From assembly GCA_018436855.1 (NCBI GenBank), contig JAHDKO010000029.1:77157-141156 (forward strand): DNA of 64,000 bases. The letters run 5' to 3'. Of the stretch, positions 17,683-30,600 are shown piece by piece. Each line of letters begins with the position of its first letter. Within the stretch, counting starts at the first letter, position 1. The translations under genes were made by a program, and so were the position numbers. Under the pieces are notes generated by a model. It worked only from the letters and a program-made list of their open reading frames with translations, was not told where the DNA came from and made no database searches. This DNA is from Deltaproteobacteria bacterium. Lineage in GTDB: Bacteria > Desulfobacterota > Desulfomonilia > UBA1062.

Positions 17683-18321
17683 TCAGCTATCCGCCTTCTC
17701 GCGGGCCGGGTGCCGGAGCCCTTCCGGGACGAGCCCGTTCATGACGAGGTCGGCCACTGCCTGTTTTCTCTTTTCGATCATCTCCGGTGTGAGCGGATCG
17801 TCGCCCAGAATCAGGGTAAAGAGCGGCGAGGCAACGATATAAAAGATATTCATCCCCACCACCGAGAATATGGTGTGCTCGGGAGACACCCGGCGGATTG
17901 CCCCTGCCGAGATCGCCTGTGTGATCTTTTCCCGCATGAGCCCGAAGGTGGGAATGATGTGATCGCGTGCGATGGTGTCCAGGTGCTGTCCCGAGAGCAG
18001 CTCCCACGCCATGAGCCGGACAAAGGCCCGGTTGCGGGCCAGATACCCGATGTAGAAATCCAGGAAGTTCTCGATGCTCCGGGACGTGTCGCCGGTGGCG
18101 GCGAAATGCTGCGGGATCGAGTTCCTGATCCCCTCGATGAACCGTCCGATCACGGCCATGAGCAGGTCGTCCTTGCTCTTGAAATAGTAGTAGAGCATGG
18201 CCTTGTTCACCCCTGCCGCATCCGCGATCTCCTGTACCTTGGCCCCGTCGAAGCCCTTGTCTGCGAAGAGCGCTGTAGCGGCATCCAGGATCTTCTCCTT
18301 GGTCATTCTCTCATCCTTCAT
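17683..18321 (-). CDS. TetR-family repressor of the export operon (CecR-like position)
   Basis: 212-residue TetR regulator. The N-terminal HTH (residues about 8-54: 'ILDAATALFADKGF...MLYYYFKSKDDLL' pattern) is canonical. The ligand domain ends with a polar tail. In E. coli the same position in front of ybhGFSR is held by CecR (YbiH), which responds to antibiotics; ligand identity here is unknown. ATG 18321 and ATG 18306 are both possible starts, each with a weak Shine-Dalgarno. About 100 nt upstream lies a strong promoter with a palindromic operator on its start site, suggesting autorepression and co-repression of the export genes. Confidence 0.9.
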   Translation of the reverse strand: MKDERMTKEKILDAATALFADKGFDGAKVQEIADAAGVNKAMLYYYFKSKDDLLMAVIGRFIEGIRNSIPQHFAATGDTSRSIENFLDFYIGYLARNRAFVRLMAWELLSGQHLDTIARDHIIPTFGLMREKITQAISAGAIRRVSPEHTIFSVVGMNIFYIVASPLFTLILGDDPLTPEMIEKRKQAVADLVMNGLVPEGLRHPAREKADS

Positions 18322-18380
18322 TGTTCAACCTTCATCCATCCTTCATCCTTCGCCATTCATCTTTCTCTCTTCATTACCCA
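18310..18380 (-). repeat. Degenerate ATCCTTC-type short repeat in the tetR leader
   Basis: The leader contains at least six near-copies of a 7-10 bp unit (ATCCTTC/ATTCATC on the plus strand; GAAGGATGAA on the transcript strand). The unit resembles the gene's own start region, GAAGGATGAG, so the leader contains several decoy Shine-Dalgarno/ATG-like sites. It may be slippage-born. Confidence 0.5.
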
Positions 18381-18422
18381 TCGTTGAAAACTTCCTGCTG
18401 CAGTTCTCAGGCCTTACTATTG

Positions 18423-18442
18423 TTAACCAACCGGTTAGTCAG
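18423..18442. promoter_or_regulatory. Putative TetR operator (palindrome around AACCGGTT)
   Basis: The 20-bp site is symmetric about the CG centre with 7 of 10 pairs matched, including the uninterrupted core AACCGGTT. It lies immediately downstream of the -10 box, covering the predicted start site on the minus strand, the usual placement of a TetR-family repressor site. Confidence 0.55.
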
Positions 18443-18470
18443 ATAATAATCTTTTCGTCCCGGATGTCAA
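18443..18470 (-). promoter_or_regulatory. Strong promoter of the tetR-ybhGFSR operon
   Basis: On the minus strand a perfect TTGACA is followed after 16 bp by TATTAT. The start site would fall inside the palindrome at 18423-18442. Confidence 0.7.
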
Positions 18471-18638
18471 GAACAACAGTCTTTCCGAGGATCATTCCGA
18501 GACCAGAGCCGTAGCCGGACCGAAGATATGGCTGTGTGCAGGATCGATGTGAAAAGACGGCATTGGTTTGTTCTGCAATTCCACAGGATCACGAACCCGG
18601 AGCTTGCGTGCCCGAAAGAGGCGAGGGATGCAGTTACC

Positions 18639-18681
18639 AGCGGGCTGGGCAGGGTGCGTGAAGCACCCTGCCCAGCCCGCT
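18639..18681. terminator. Large perfect hairpin behind the giant gene
   Basis: A 19-bp perfect stem (from AGCGGGCTGGG to CCCAGCCCGCT) closes a 5-base loop, seven bases past the stop of the giant gene. Neither side is followed by a real T-run, so it is a terminator or mRNA 3'-end stabiliser only by position. Confidence 0.6.
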
Positions 18682-18687
18682 TCCGTT

Positions 18688-21600
18688 TTACGGACGGATG
18701 ATCAGCAGATCGCCATAGATGTCATCATGATATCCGGTTATGAGTGAATCCACAATGGTGTTGCTCGTGGTGTCGATCACGTAGAAGTCCGGCAGGCCCA
18801 GGTTGTGTGAATCATCATAGATCGCGTAGAGCTCTGAGGCCGTGGGGTGGATGTCCATGCCCTTGATATCCATGGACTGTTCCTGCTCTGTGATAGGAAC
18901 ATAGCCTGTAACCCTTGGCTTTGGGGTTGCAGTCGCATCGACAACCAGGATGACCGCCTGTGAAGCCCTATGATCGGATGCCGCGACATAGACACGACTG
19001 CCGTCCGGGCTCACTGTCAGACGCATGAATTCCAGGCTTTCACCCATCGCCACAGGATCCACCAGGGTGTTGGTGCCGGTGACGATGTAGCTGAGCCCTT
19101 CGACAAGGTTGGCCATGTAGACCCGTGACCCATCCGGACTGACCTCAAGGTCGAAGGGTTTGTACGGGCTGGTGACCACTGTGTCGATCACGGTGTTGGT
19201 CGATGTATCCACCACCGAGACATAGAAATTCTTGTCTGTCGAACCAGTGAAGTATACGCTGGAGACGTAGAGCAGCGATCCATCGGGGCTTATAGCGAGG
19301 GCCTTGGCATCGTTGATCACTTCGATCGTGGTGATGAGGGTGTCGGTCGCCGTGTCGATGACCGCTACATCACCTGTATGACCTGGATTATGCAGGGACA
19401 CGTAGACGGTTGAGCCGTCGGGGGTGATGGCAATGTCTCGGGGCAGATCCACCACGCCGATGACGGCGAGCCTCTCGCCCGTGAACACGTCGATCTTTTC
19501 TATCGTAGTGTCTTCAAGGCAGGCCACATAGAGATAATCGAGCGAGGGGTGCGGGACCACGCCGAAGGGTTTCTTGCCCACCGAGTCGATCGTATAAGTA
19601 ATTGCCGGGATCTCCAGGTCCATGACGCCCAGACTGTATTTATATCCCGGGTCGACTATGAGGGGGATATACGCTGCCTTACGGGGCACCACGCCCACGA
19701 AGACGCCGGCCGTGGTGGGCAGGATATCCCATGCTGCCGTGGCAGTGATGGTGTAGAGCGTGGGTATTTGCGGATATACTTCATGAGAACCGTTCAGGGC
19801 GACAACGCCGGGTTCCGGGTCGATGCTCACGGAGTCGGTATTGAGCGAGGTCCAGGTGAGCGTAACAGGATCGCCCTTGATGACCCGGTCGGGCTCGGCT
19901 GTCAGGCTCACCTCCGGAGGCTGGTTCACGATTATGATCACGCTCGAGCTCACCGTTCCTCCGGGGCCTTCGGCCGTGATGGTATAGGTCCGGGTTGATG
20001 TTGGATATACGGTCAGGGACCCGCTCGTCGCCACCGGCCCGATGCCCTGGTCGATCCTCACGGAGATGGCATTGGCCGAGGACCAGGTCAGGACGGTCGA
20101 TTCGCTCAGGTCGATGGGGTTCGGGGTTGCGCTGATGCTCACGCTGGGCAGATCGCTCACGCTTATGGTGACGCTGTCGGTTGCCGTGCCTCCGGGGCCG
20201 CTGACCGTGATGGTGTAGGTGGTGGTCACCGTGGGCATGACCGTGCTTGAGCCGTTGACCGACACCGTGCCGATGGTCTGGTCGATGCTTGCCGAGGTGG
20301 CGTTGGTCGAGGTCCAGGACAGTGTCGCTGATCCGCCGGGGTTGATCGCTGTGGGAGTTGCGCTCAGGTTCACGGCCGGGGCCTGGTTCACGGCGACCGT
20401 GACATTATCCTGGGCCGTGCCGCCCGAACCGGTCGTTGTGATCGTGTAGGTGGTGGTCACCAGCGGGGCCACGGTCATGGAGCCGTTTGTCGCCACCGGT
20501 CCGATGCCCTGGTCGATGGCCGCCGATGCAGAGTTCGTCGAGGTCCAGGAGAGTGTGGAGGCCTGGCCCACATCGAGCGCGGTCGGACTGGCGGAGATGT
20601 TCACCGTGGGCAGCGGGCTGACCGTGATGGTAACCGAGTCGGTGGCCGTGCCGTACGCGTTCACGGCCGTGACGACATAGGGGGTGGTGATGCCGGGGGT
20701 TACACTCCTGGTGCCCTCGAGGGCCACGGACCCGATGCCCTGGTTGAGGCTCACGGTATCTGCGCCGGAAGACGACCACGAGAGTGTCGTAGCGCCGCCC
20801 ACCGGGATGGAGGTGCTGAGCGCTGAGAGGTCGACCGTGGGGGCCTCTTCCACCATGACTGTCACCGTGTCGGTCGTGTCGCCGTGGGCATTGGCGGCCG
20901 TGATGGTGTAGGTGGTGGTGATTTCCGGGGTAATGCTGCGCGATCCGCTGAGAGCGACCGCGCCGATGCCCTGGTCTATCTCCACGGAAAGGGTGTTCGC
21001 CGTGCTCCAGGTCAGGGTCGTGCTGCCGCCGGACGCCACGTTGGTCGGGCTTGCGGACAGGTTCACGCTCGGAAGCTGGTTGACCTCGACCGTGACCGAA
21101 CTCGCGGCCGTGCCGCCCGGGCCGGTCACCGTAAGGGTGTAGGTGGTGGTTGCAGCCGGTGATACGCTCATAGATCCGTTCACATCCACGGATCCGACTC
21201 CGCAGTTTATCGACGCGCTTGCGGCATTGGCGGATGTCCAGGTGAGCGTGGTGCTCTCACCCTGAATGACGGCTGTCGGAGATGCGGAAATGCTCACGGT
21301 GGGCTGGGGGTGCACAATGACTGTTACGCTGTCGGTGGTGTCGCCGAACTCGTTGGTTGCCGTGATGGTGTAGGTCGTTGTCACCGTGGGGGTGACAGCC
21401 CGGTTGCCCGAGGCGCTCACTGCGCCGATGTTCTGGTCGATGCTCACGGATGTCGCGCCCTGCGACGTCCAGGCAAGGTTTGCCGAGCCGCCCGGGGCAA
21501 TGGAGCCAGGTGTTGCGGTAATGCTCACCACAGGCGGGGTGCTGACCGTCACCGTGGTGCCGGCCGTAGCGGTGCCGCCGGGGCCGTCGACCGTGATGGT

Positions 21601-24600
21601 ATAGGTGGTGGTCACAAAAGGTGATACCGTGGTGGAGCCGTTTACGGGCACCTCGCCCACACCCTGGCCGATCACGGCCGTTGCGGCGTGCGCGGACGAC
21701 CAGGTCAGGGTCGCTGTCTGGCCCTGGTCTATCTGGGCCGGAGAAGCGGCGATATTCACGGCCGGTGCCTGGGCCACGGTGACCGTGGCGGTCTCGGAGA
21801 TGGTGGTTGAACCGTTGACGGCCGTGATGGTGTAGGTGGTCGTGGCGGACGGAGACACGGTCACGTATCCCTGGTTCACCGGATAGACATTGCCGATGGT
21901 GTTGTCGATGCTCACACTGTCGGCGCCCGAGGATTGCCAGAACAGCACGGTCTTTTCGCCTGCGATGATCTGCTCGGGCGATGCGGTGAGGTTCACGGCG
22001 ATGGAGTCGTTGGTGTGGATGGTCACGCTGTCCGTGGCAGTCCCGCCGGGGCCCGATACCGTGATGGTATAGATGGTGTCGGTGCCGATGGATCCTATGT
22101 AAAAGGAACCGTTTGTATCAACCGCGCCTATGCCCTGGTCGATGCTCGCGCTTTCGGCGTGCGTGGATGTCCAGCTCAGGGTCACGGGCTCGCCGGTGAG
22201 GATATTCTCGCAGTCCGCCTTGAGAACCACGGTGGGGACCCTGGTCACGGTGACGGTCAGCTCCTCGCTGACCGAGCCGTAGGCATTGCTTGCCGTGATG
22301 GCATAGGTGGTGGTGGCCGAAGGTGAAACATCCCTTGTTCCGCTCAAAGCCACCGGGCCGATGCCCTGATTGATGCTCACGCTTTCGGCATTGGTCGCGG
22401 TCCAGCTCAGGGTGCTCGTTGCCCCCTCGATGATCGAGCTCGCCGACGCGCTGAAGGTTATGGCCGGAAGCTCATTCACGTTGATGGTCACGCTGTCGGT
22501 GTCAAAGCCGCCGGCATTGGTGGCCGTGATCGTATAGGTCGTGGTCACTGAAGGTGATACGGGCTGATATCCGCTCACCCCCACTGCCCCGATGTCCTGG
22601 TCGATGCTTACGGTGTCCGCATCCGTGGTTGTCCAGCTCAGGGTCGTGGTCTGGCCCTGGGTAATGGTGTCGGACGAGGCGGACATGCTCACCGTGGGCA
22701 CCCGGCTGACCGAGACGGTTGCGCTTGCGTGCACCGTGCCAAAGGCATTGCTCGCGGTGACGGTATAGGTGGTGGTGGCTGCCGGGGTAACATTCTGAGT
22801 GCCGGTGGCCGCAACCGTGCCGATGCCCTGGTCGATGCTCACGGTGTCCGCATTGGCAGCGGTCCAGCTCAGCGTGGAGGAGCTGCCCTGGCTGATGAAT
22901 TCCGGTGTGGCCGTGATATCGACCATAGGAACATCGCCTGTGATAACCGTGACCGAGTCGGTGACCAAACCGTTGGCATTCGTTGCCGTGATCGTATAGC
23001 TCGTGGTTCCCTCGAGCCAGACAGTCGCGGACCCGCTCAAGGGGACAGGATCCATGCCGATGGCAGGTTCGATGGTCACGCTCGTGGCATTGGAAGAGGT
23101 CCACGAGAGCACGGTGGAGCCGCCGGTTTCGATCTGAGCGGGATTGGCGGTGATGCTCGCGGTGGGAAGCTGGGTCACGGTGATGGTGAGCAAGGCAGTA
23201 TCCGACCCGTAGGCGTTCGTGGCGGTCAGGGTGTAGGTGGTGGTCAGCGTGGGTGAGACCATGACAGACCCGTTTGGTGAAACGGTCCCCACCCCGCGGT
23301 CGATGCTCGCGGAGTCTGCGTTGGTAGTCGTCCACGAAAGGGTTGCCTCCTGTCCCTGGTTGATCGACAGGGTATCGGCGGTGAAGGTGTCGATGACGGG
23401 AAGCTGATTCACCTCAACCGTGACACTCGCGGTGGAGGGTCCGCTCTCATTGGTCGCCGTGATCGTGTAGGTGGTCGTCACCGAAGGCGACACGTCCGTG
23501 TTTCCGCTCAAGTCCACGACCCCGATTTCCTGGTCGATGCTGCATGCAGTGGCACCCACGGATTCCCAGATGAGTGTGGTGGATTCGCCCTGGGTGATGG
23601 GTGACCTGGTGGCCGATATGCTCACGCCCGGCAGCTGACCGACGGCAACGGTGACAAAGTCAGTGGCAGAGCCGTAGTCATTGGTCGCAGTGATGGTATA
23701 GGTGGTGGTCTCATTTACCGGGATTTCCAGCGAGCCTTCTTCCACAGGCGTCACCGGCCCGATGCCCTGATCGATCTCCACGCTATCTGCGTTGGTGGAG
23801 CTCCAGATCAACCGCACCTCGCCGGGATTGAGGATCATGTCAGGTTCTGCAGAGATACTCACCGTCGGCATGGGCTGCTCGTTCACGGTGATGGTGACGG
23901 ATTCGCTTCTGGTGCCATAGGCATTGGCGGCAAAGATGGTATAGGTCGTGGTTACGTTCGGCTCAACAATGCGAGACCCATTGTGATCGACCGCGCCGAT
24001 CCCCTGGTTGATACTCGTGGTTTCCGCATACATGGTCGACCAGAAAAGGGTCGAGGGTTGTCCCTGGATGATGTTCGTAGCGTCTGCAGAGATGCTCGCA
24101 ATGGGCACCCTGTTCACGGCAAGGATGACATCGGCTGTCCTGGTGCCCACGCTGTTCGTTGCCGTGATCATGTATGTGGTGGTCTCACTTGGCTTCACGC
24201 TCTGGGCACCGACAGGATCAACAGGCCCAATGCCTGGTTCGATGGACACTTCCGATGCTCCCGGGCAAGACCATGCCAGATCTGCAGACTCCCCTTCAGT
24301 GATCGTGGCGGGAGAGACCGAGAATGTGATGGTAGGATAGTTACCCACGGTCACGGTTATACCGGCCGTGTCGGAACCATAGGCATTGGCTGCATTGATG
24401 GTGTAGGTCGTTGTCACGGCAGGTGCCACGTTCATGGTGCCGCTGGTATCCACCAGGCCGATGCCCTGGTCGATGCTCACGGTGTCAGCGTTTGTGGATG
24501 ACCAGGAAAGAATGGTTTGCTCCCCTTCGTTTATCTCGACCAGAGAGGCCTCAATGCTCACGGTGGGGAGCACGTTGACGTCCACAGTAACTTCTTGGAA

Positions 24601-27600
24601 TTGTGAACCAAACACGTTGCTTGCTGTGATGGTATACTTGGTGGTCACGCTCGGCGACACGCTCTGCGAGCCCTGGGAATTGGGCGCAACCGGCCCGATT
24701 CCCGGATCGATGCTCACCATGTCTGCATTGATGGATGTCCATGTAAGCTGGCATGAATCTCCTGAGTTGATGGCTCCGGGCATTGCCGCGATGCTCACCA
24801 TGGGCAGATTGTTCACAGCGACGATCAGGCTTTGCTGCGCAGTGCCGAAGGCGCTTGCAGCAAGAATGGTGTATTCGGTGGTGACCAACGGGGAGACATC
24901 GAGGCTGCCTGACGCAGTGACATTCCCGATACCCTGGTCGATGCTCACGTTGGCGCTGCCGGTGGAGCTCCAGAAGAGCGTAGTGCTCTGTCCCTGGGTT
25001 ATCGTGGGCAGGGATGCAGACAGACTCACGGTGGGAGGTGTGCCCACGGTCACGGTCACTCCCGCTGTCCGGATCCCGAAGGTGTTGGTTGCCGTGATCG
25101 TATAGGTGGTGGTTGTCGTGGGTTCCACTATCTGGGAACCGGATGAATTGGGCGTCTGTATGCCCAGGCCGTTATCTATCTCAACGATATCGGCGCCTGA
25201 AGAACTCCAGCTCAAGGTGGCCGGCTGACCGCCGGTGATCATATCGGGAAGTGCCCATATGCTCACCTGGGGAAGGGTGTTCACAGATACGGTGACGGAA
25301 TCTGTGCGGGAACCGAAGGCATTGGTCGCGGTAATGGTGTAAGTCGTAGTGACACTTGGAGTCACCGCCTGTGAGCCGGATGACGCCACTATGCCTATCC
25401 CGCGGTCGATCGTGACGATATCGGCATTGGAGCAATTCCAGCTCAGTATGCTGGTTTCTCCTTCGGTTAGTGTGGTGAGATCTGCGGTTATGGATACCGT
25501 GGGCAGGTCGTTCACAACCACGGTGATTTCCCTTGTCACCGAACCGGATGAATTCGTTGCAGTAAGCGTGTAGGTAGTGGTTACGCCAGGAGTGACCGGT
25601 TGGGTGCCGGTCAAGGCAACTGCGCCGACTTGATCGATGCTTACGGAATCCGCTCCAGTAGTTGCCCAACTCAGTTCCGTAGATCCGCCTGACGGGACGG
25701 AATCCGGAGAGGCGGTGAATGAGTCTATGACCGGAAGAGGAATCACATCGATCGTGACGTTCGCAATGCCTGTTCCATAGGGGTTTGTTCCTGTAATGGT
25801 ATAGGTGATGTCTGACTCGGGTGAGACAACCATGGAACCCTCGGCATCGACCGGGCCGATGTTTGGTGTGATGGTCAGGGTGCTCGCACCCGCAGACCCC
25901 CATGACAAGGTTGTATCGCCCCCCTGGCCCACCGGGTTGGGGGAAGCAGAAATGCTCACCTCCGGCGTGATGCCTGCGTGGATCGTTACCGTAGCCTCGG
26001 TTATGCTGGCCCCATTGGTGGCGCTCAGTGTATAGACATTGATGCCTGCTGACGGAGTAACCGCCATTGAGCCAATCTCGCCGACAGATCCGATGCCTGG
26101 ATCGATGCTCACCCCATCTGTCTCGGCGCCTGACACGGACCAGGACAGTGTGCAGGAATTTCCGGACACTACATACTCGGTGTCAGTAGTGAACGCATTG
26201 ATGACAGGGGCATCATCACCCACGACCACGGTAAAGACCGCGGTCGTCAAGCCGTAACTGTTGAGGGCATCGAGGGTATAGGCGGTTGTCACGGAAGGAC
26301 TCACATCGATGGAGCCGCTCACCCCGATCTCCTCGGTGATCGGATCGATGCTCGCGCTCGTTGCATTCGTTGTCGTCCAGGTGAGAGTCGAGCTTCCTCC
26401 TTGAGCTATTCTCGTGGGACTCGCTGTGAATGTATCGATAACGGGCGGTGTGTTTACATTGAGGGTGACGCTGTCGGTTCCTTGGCCTGCGGGGCCTTCC
26501 ACGGTTATGGTATAGGTTGTGGTCCCCTGAGGTGACACCGAGATATCCCCGTTCTCTTCGACTTCCCCGATGCCCTGATCGATGCTCACACTCGTCGCAT
26601 CTTTGGTCGTCCAGCTCAACGTGCTGGACTGGCCTTGGGTAATGGTGTCAGGGCTTGCGGAAATCGTCACTGTCGGCTGGTCATATACTCTGATGAATAT
26701 ACTGTCGCTCGATTCACCGCACCCGTAAGCAGAAATAGTAAAGGTGGTGTCTTCTGTAAGGCTGACCTCCCGCAAACCGTTCAGGTCCACCTCGCCGATA
26801 TCAGGCATGATGCTCGCGTTTGTAGCACCGTTGGTGGACCAGGTCAGGGTTACGCTTTCACCAGATTTGATGGAAACTTCATCCGCAGTGATCTGTGCAG
26901 TCGGAGCGGAAGTGACTGTGATGGATACACCAGCGGTGGAAGTCCCGGATTCATTCGTTGCGGTAATGGTGTAAGAGGTGTCAGTTGTGGGGGATACCGG
27001 CATGGAGCCGCTTTGGCTCACTGTACCGATACCCTGGTCGATGCTCACGGTGTCGGCATCGGTGGAATTCCATGTAAGGATTGCGCTATCTCCTTGGCAG
27101 ATAACAGAAGAATCCGCTGAAATGCTCAACGTTGGGGGCGTATTCACGTTTACGGTCACCTCGGCTGTTCTCTCACCGAACTCATTTCCGGCCGTGATGG
27201 TATAGGTGGTGGTCAGCTCCGGGGACACGGTATACGTGCCTGCGGTATTGGGTGTCTGTGCGCCCACGCCGTTGTCGATGCTTACGGTCTCCGCATTAGA
27301 CGTTGTCCATGAGAGTGTTGCGCTTTCCCCGCGGGCTATGGTGCCGGGCTGCACCGACAAACTCACCAGGGGCAGGTGATTGACTGTGATGGTCTGACTC
27401 TCGCTTGCCGAGCCGTAACGGTTGCTTATGGTGAGCGTATAGGTGGTGGTCACGGCAGGGGTGACCGTGACGGAACCGTTTACAGCTACGGCACCCACGC
27501 CGTTGTCGATACTCGCGGAATCCGCGTGCGTGGTGGACCAGGTCAGCATCGCCGGGCTTCCTTCCACAATGGCATTCGAATCCGCGATAAAGGAACCAAT

Positions 27601-30600
27601 GACCGGATCACTGTACACCGTTACGGTTGTACTGGCTGTCCTAGTGCCGCTGGCATTGCCTGCGGTGAGGGTATAGGTGGTTGTGACAACCGGACCGACA
27701 TTGTCCCTGTTCCCCATGACGTTCGGGGTAACGACGCCGATACCCTCGTCGATTTCTGCAGTTGTTGCATTGGACGTGCTCCAGTAGAGCGTGCAGTACT
27801 CCCCTTCGGAGATGGCATTGGGTACGGACGAGATGCTGACAGTGGGGAGCTGGTTCACAACAATGCTGACGTTTGCCGTGCTGGTGCCGTATATGTTGAC
27901 AGCAGTCAGTGTGTAAGTGGTTGTGATAACGGGAAACACCTCTCTGGTGCCGGTTAAGTCCACGATTCCGACCCCTTGGTTGATGCTCACGGAATCCGAT
28001 CCTGCGACCGACCAGCTCAGGTTTGCTGATTGCCCCTCAATGATCGATGAGGATGAGGCAATGAAAGAGCTTATGGCCGGCAGGTTGTTCACGGTTACGA
28101 TCACGCTGTCTGAGCGCGATCCATATCCGTTTTCGGCAGTAATCCGATATTCGGTCGTCCGGGTAGGCGAAATGCTCACCGATTCGCTGGTGTTCGGGGT
28201 CAAGGGCACCCCGATATCGGGTTCGATGGTCAGGGTATCCGTATCGAACGAGGTCCATGAAAGGGTGGTCGCCGTCCCTTCAAGAATCGTTGACTGCGAT
28301 GCGGATATGTCTACGGACGGCAAACTATCCACGCTCACGGTCACGCTTTCGGAACGTTCACCATAGCCGTTGATGGCGGTTAAGGTATAGGTTGTCTGCT
28401 CCGTGGGACTAACAACACATGAGCCTGAAGTGCTCTGGCTGCCGCCGGCATTTTCGATATTGACCGACACGGCATTGGTTGTCGTCCAGGAAAGTGTGGT
28501 GGAAAAGCCCTCGGTGATCGGGTTCGGGCTTGCCGTAAACATATTGATCACCGGCAGGTTGTTCACGATCACGGTCACGGAATCAGAACGTGAACCATAG
28601 GGGTTGGTGGCCGTGAGGGTGTAGGTGGTGGTTATCGTGGGAGATACCTCGGCAGTGCCGTTCACCGCGACCTCACCCACGCCGTTGTCGATGGATGCCG
28701 TGTCCGCGTTCGTAGTAGTCCAGGAAAGCGTTGCGAAAACCAACCCATTATCTGTTATTTCGTCTGGCGAGACCGTAATGTCCGCAGTGGGCAGATTGTT
28801 CACGGTCACGGTCGTGCTCACGGTCGAAAAGCCGCCCGGACCGTCCACGGTCAGGGTGTAGGTGGTGGTGACCACCGGAGAGACACTTATTGTCCCGCTG
28901 AGGGGAACCGTGCCGATCCCCTGATCAAGGCTGGCAACCGTAGCATCCATGGAGGTCCAGCTCAGAATCGTGGATGTGCCCTCGGTGATGGGATTGATCG
29001 ATGCGGTCAGGGTTGCCGCAGGCGGGGTGGGAGTGACCTCGATCGCGCAGACTGCGGCGTCGTTCAGGCCGCTGAAGGCGAGGTTCAGCACCCCGTCGGA
29101 CACTGCCACGGAAGAGACTGTGACGTCATAGGCAGCGTACTTGGCGGCCTGAGAGAGGATGTCCAGATCCGCAACGATCTGCTCGCCCTCGGCGATGATG
29201 CTGAATACCTGTTCGCCCGCATAATTATAGTACATCTCCGAGAACCGGAAGGTGATGTCGTAGTTCCAGTTCGCGAGGGGAACGGCATAGGAGAAGTCGC
29301 TGCCGTATCCGTAGCGCTGGCTCTGGTAGATCGTATCGTCCGAGGTGCCTGCGATCGCGTGACTCGTGGAGTAGACGTTGCCTCCGGTATAGTAGGTGTC
29401 GGCCACGTATCTCGTGCCGTCCAGTGCAGTGTACGCACCGCCGCCGCAGTTGATGGCAACGGCCATCTGCGAGCTCAGGCTCACGGTCACGCTGTCCGAT
29501 GCCGTCCCTCCCAGGCCTTCGACCCTGATGGTGTAGGTGGTGGTGACAAGGGGGGAAACGGTCATGGTGCCGATAAGATCCACATGGCCGATCCCGGAGC
29601 TGATGGTTGCCGTGGCGGCGTTCGTCGACGTCCAGCTCAACACGGCAGACCCGCCCTGGTCGATCGTGGTGAGGTCTGAAGTGATGCTCACCGTGGGCAG
29701 GGGGTGTACGTTGACCGTCGCGGTATCGATTGCAGTCCCGCCGGGTCCGATTACGGTTATGGTGTAGGCGGTGGTCACCAGGGGCGACACGGCAACAGAC
29801 CCGTTCACGCCAACGATGCCGATGCTCTGATCGATCGAGGCGCTGTCCGCGTCCGTGGAGGTCCACTCCAGGGTCGTGGATCCCCCGGCTGCAATGTGCT
29901 CGTCGTCAGCGGTCATAGAAACTGTTGGCTGATGGTAGACCGTGACCGTGGTGCTGTGAGTGGCTTCACCACCCGGGCCGTTCACGGTCAGGGTGTAGGT
30001 GGTTGTCTGGGCGGGGGATACAGTCTCATCGCCCCTGATGGGCACAGCTCCGACGAACGGTTCGATGGAGGCGGTGTCCGCATTGGTGGAGTCCCAGGTC
30101 AGGGTAGTTTCCTCCCCCTCAGTGATTGTGCTTGGATTTGCTGAGATGCTCGCCGTGGAAGGATCACTCACGGTTATTGTGACACTGGCCGTGACAGGCG
30201 GTTCATCCGAGGACTGGTTGCTTGCAGAGAGGGTGTATGTAGTATCGACAAGCGGTGTCACGGTCATTGTGCCGTCGGGAGAAACAGTACCGACGCCATC
30301 GATGGTGACCGAGTCCGCGCCCTCGGTGTCCCAGGTCATGGTAGTGGACGAGCCTCTGACAATGGACAACGGATTGGCGGTAAAGCTCTTGATGATGGGT
30401 GGTTCACCAACCATGACCGTGACCGAGTCCTTCCTGGACCCATAGGCATTGGTGGCTGTTATGGTGTATGTCGTCGTCACAACAGGGTCGTCATCATATG
30501 TACCGTTCACGGGCACTGATAGATCCCCTGGGCTGAGAATCAATGTGTCGGCGTTGGATGATGTCCAGGAAAGTGTGGTCGATCCCTCTTGACTCACGTT

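Larger units (their letters stand above)
18322..18687. other. Intergenic region between tetR start and giant-gene stop, 366 bp
   Basis: The region contains the tetR leader repeat, the operator and promoter at 18423-18470, and a 19-bp-stem hairpin at 18639-18681. Bases 18471-18638 show nothing I can name. Confidence 0.6.

Noticed and set aside
18639..18681. Attachment site or mobile-element end at the 43-bp perfect hairpin
   Set aside because: No integrase, no direct repeats flanking it, and its place directly behind a stop codon fits a transcript-end hairpin better.
20219..29767. Many plus-strand open frames of about 76 codons at regular 231-bp steps
   Set aside because: They are antisense shadows of the repeat array: each unit gives the same open antisense frame. 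They have no ribosome sites and no sequence of their own.
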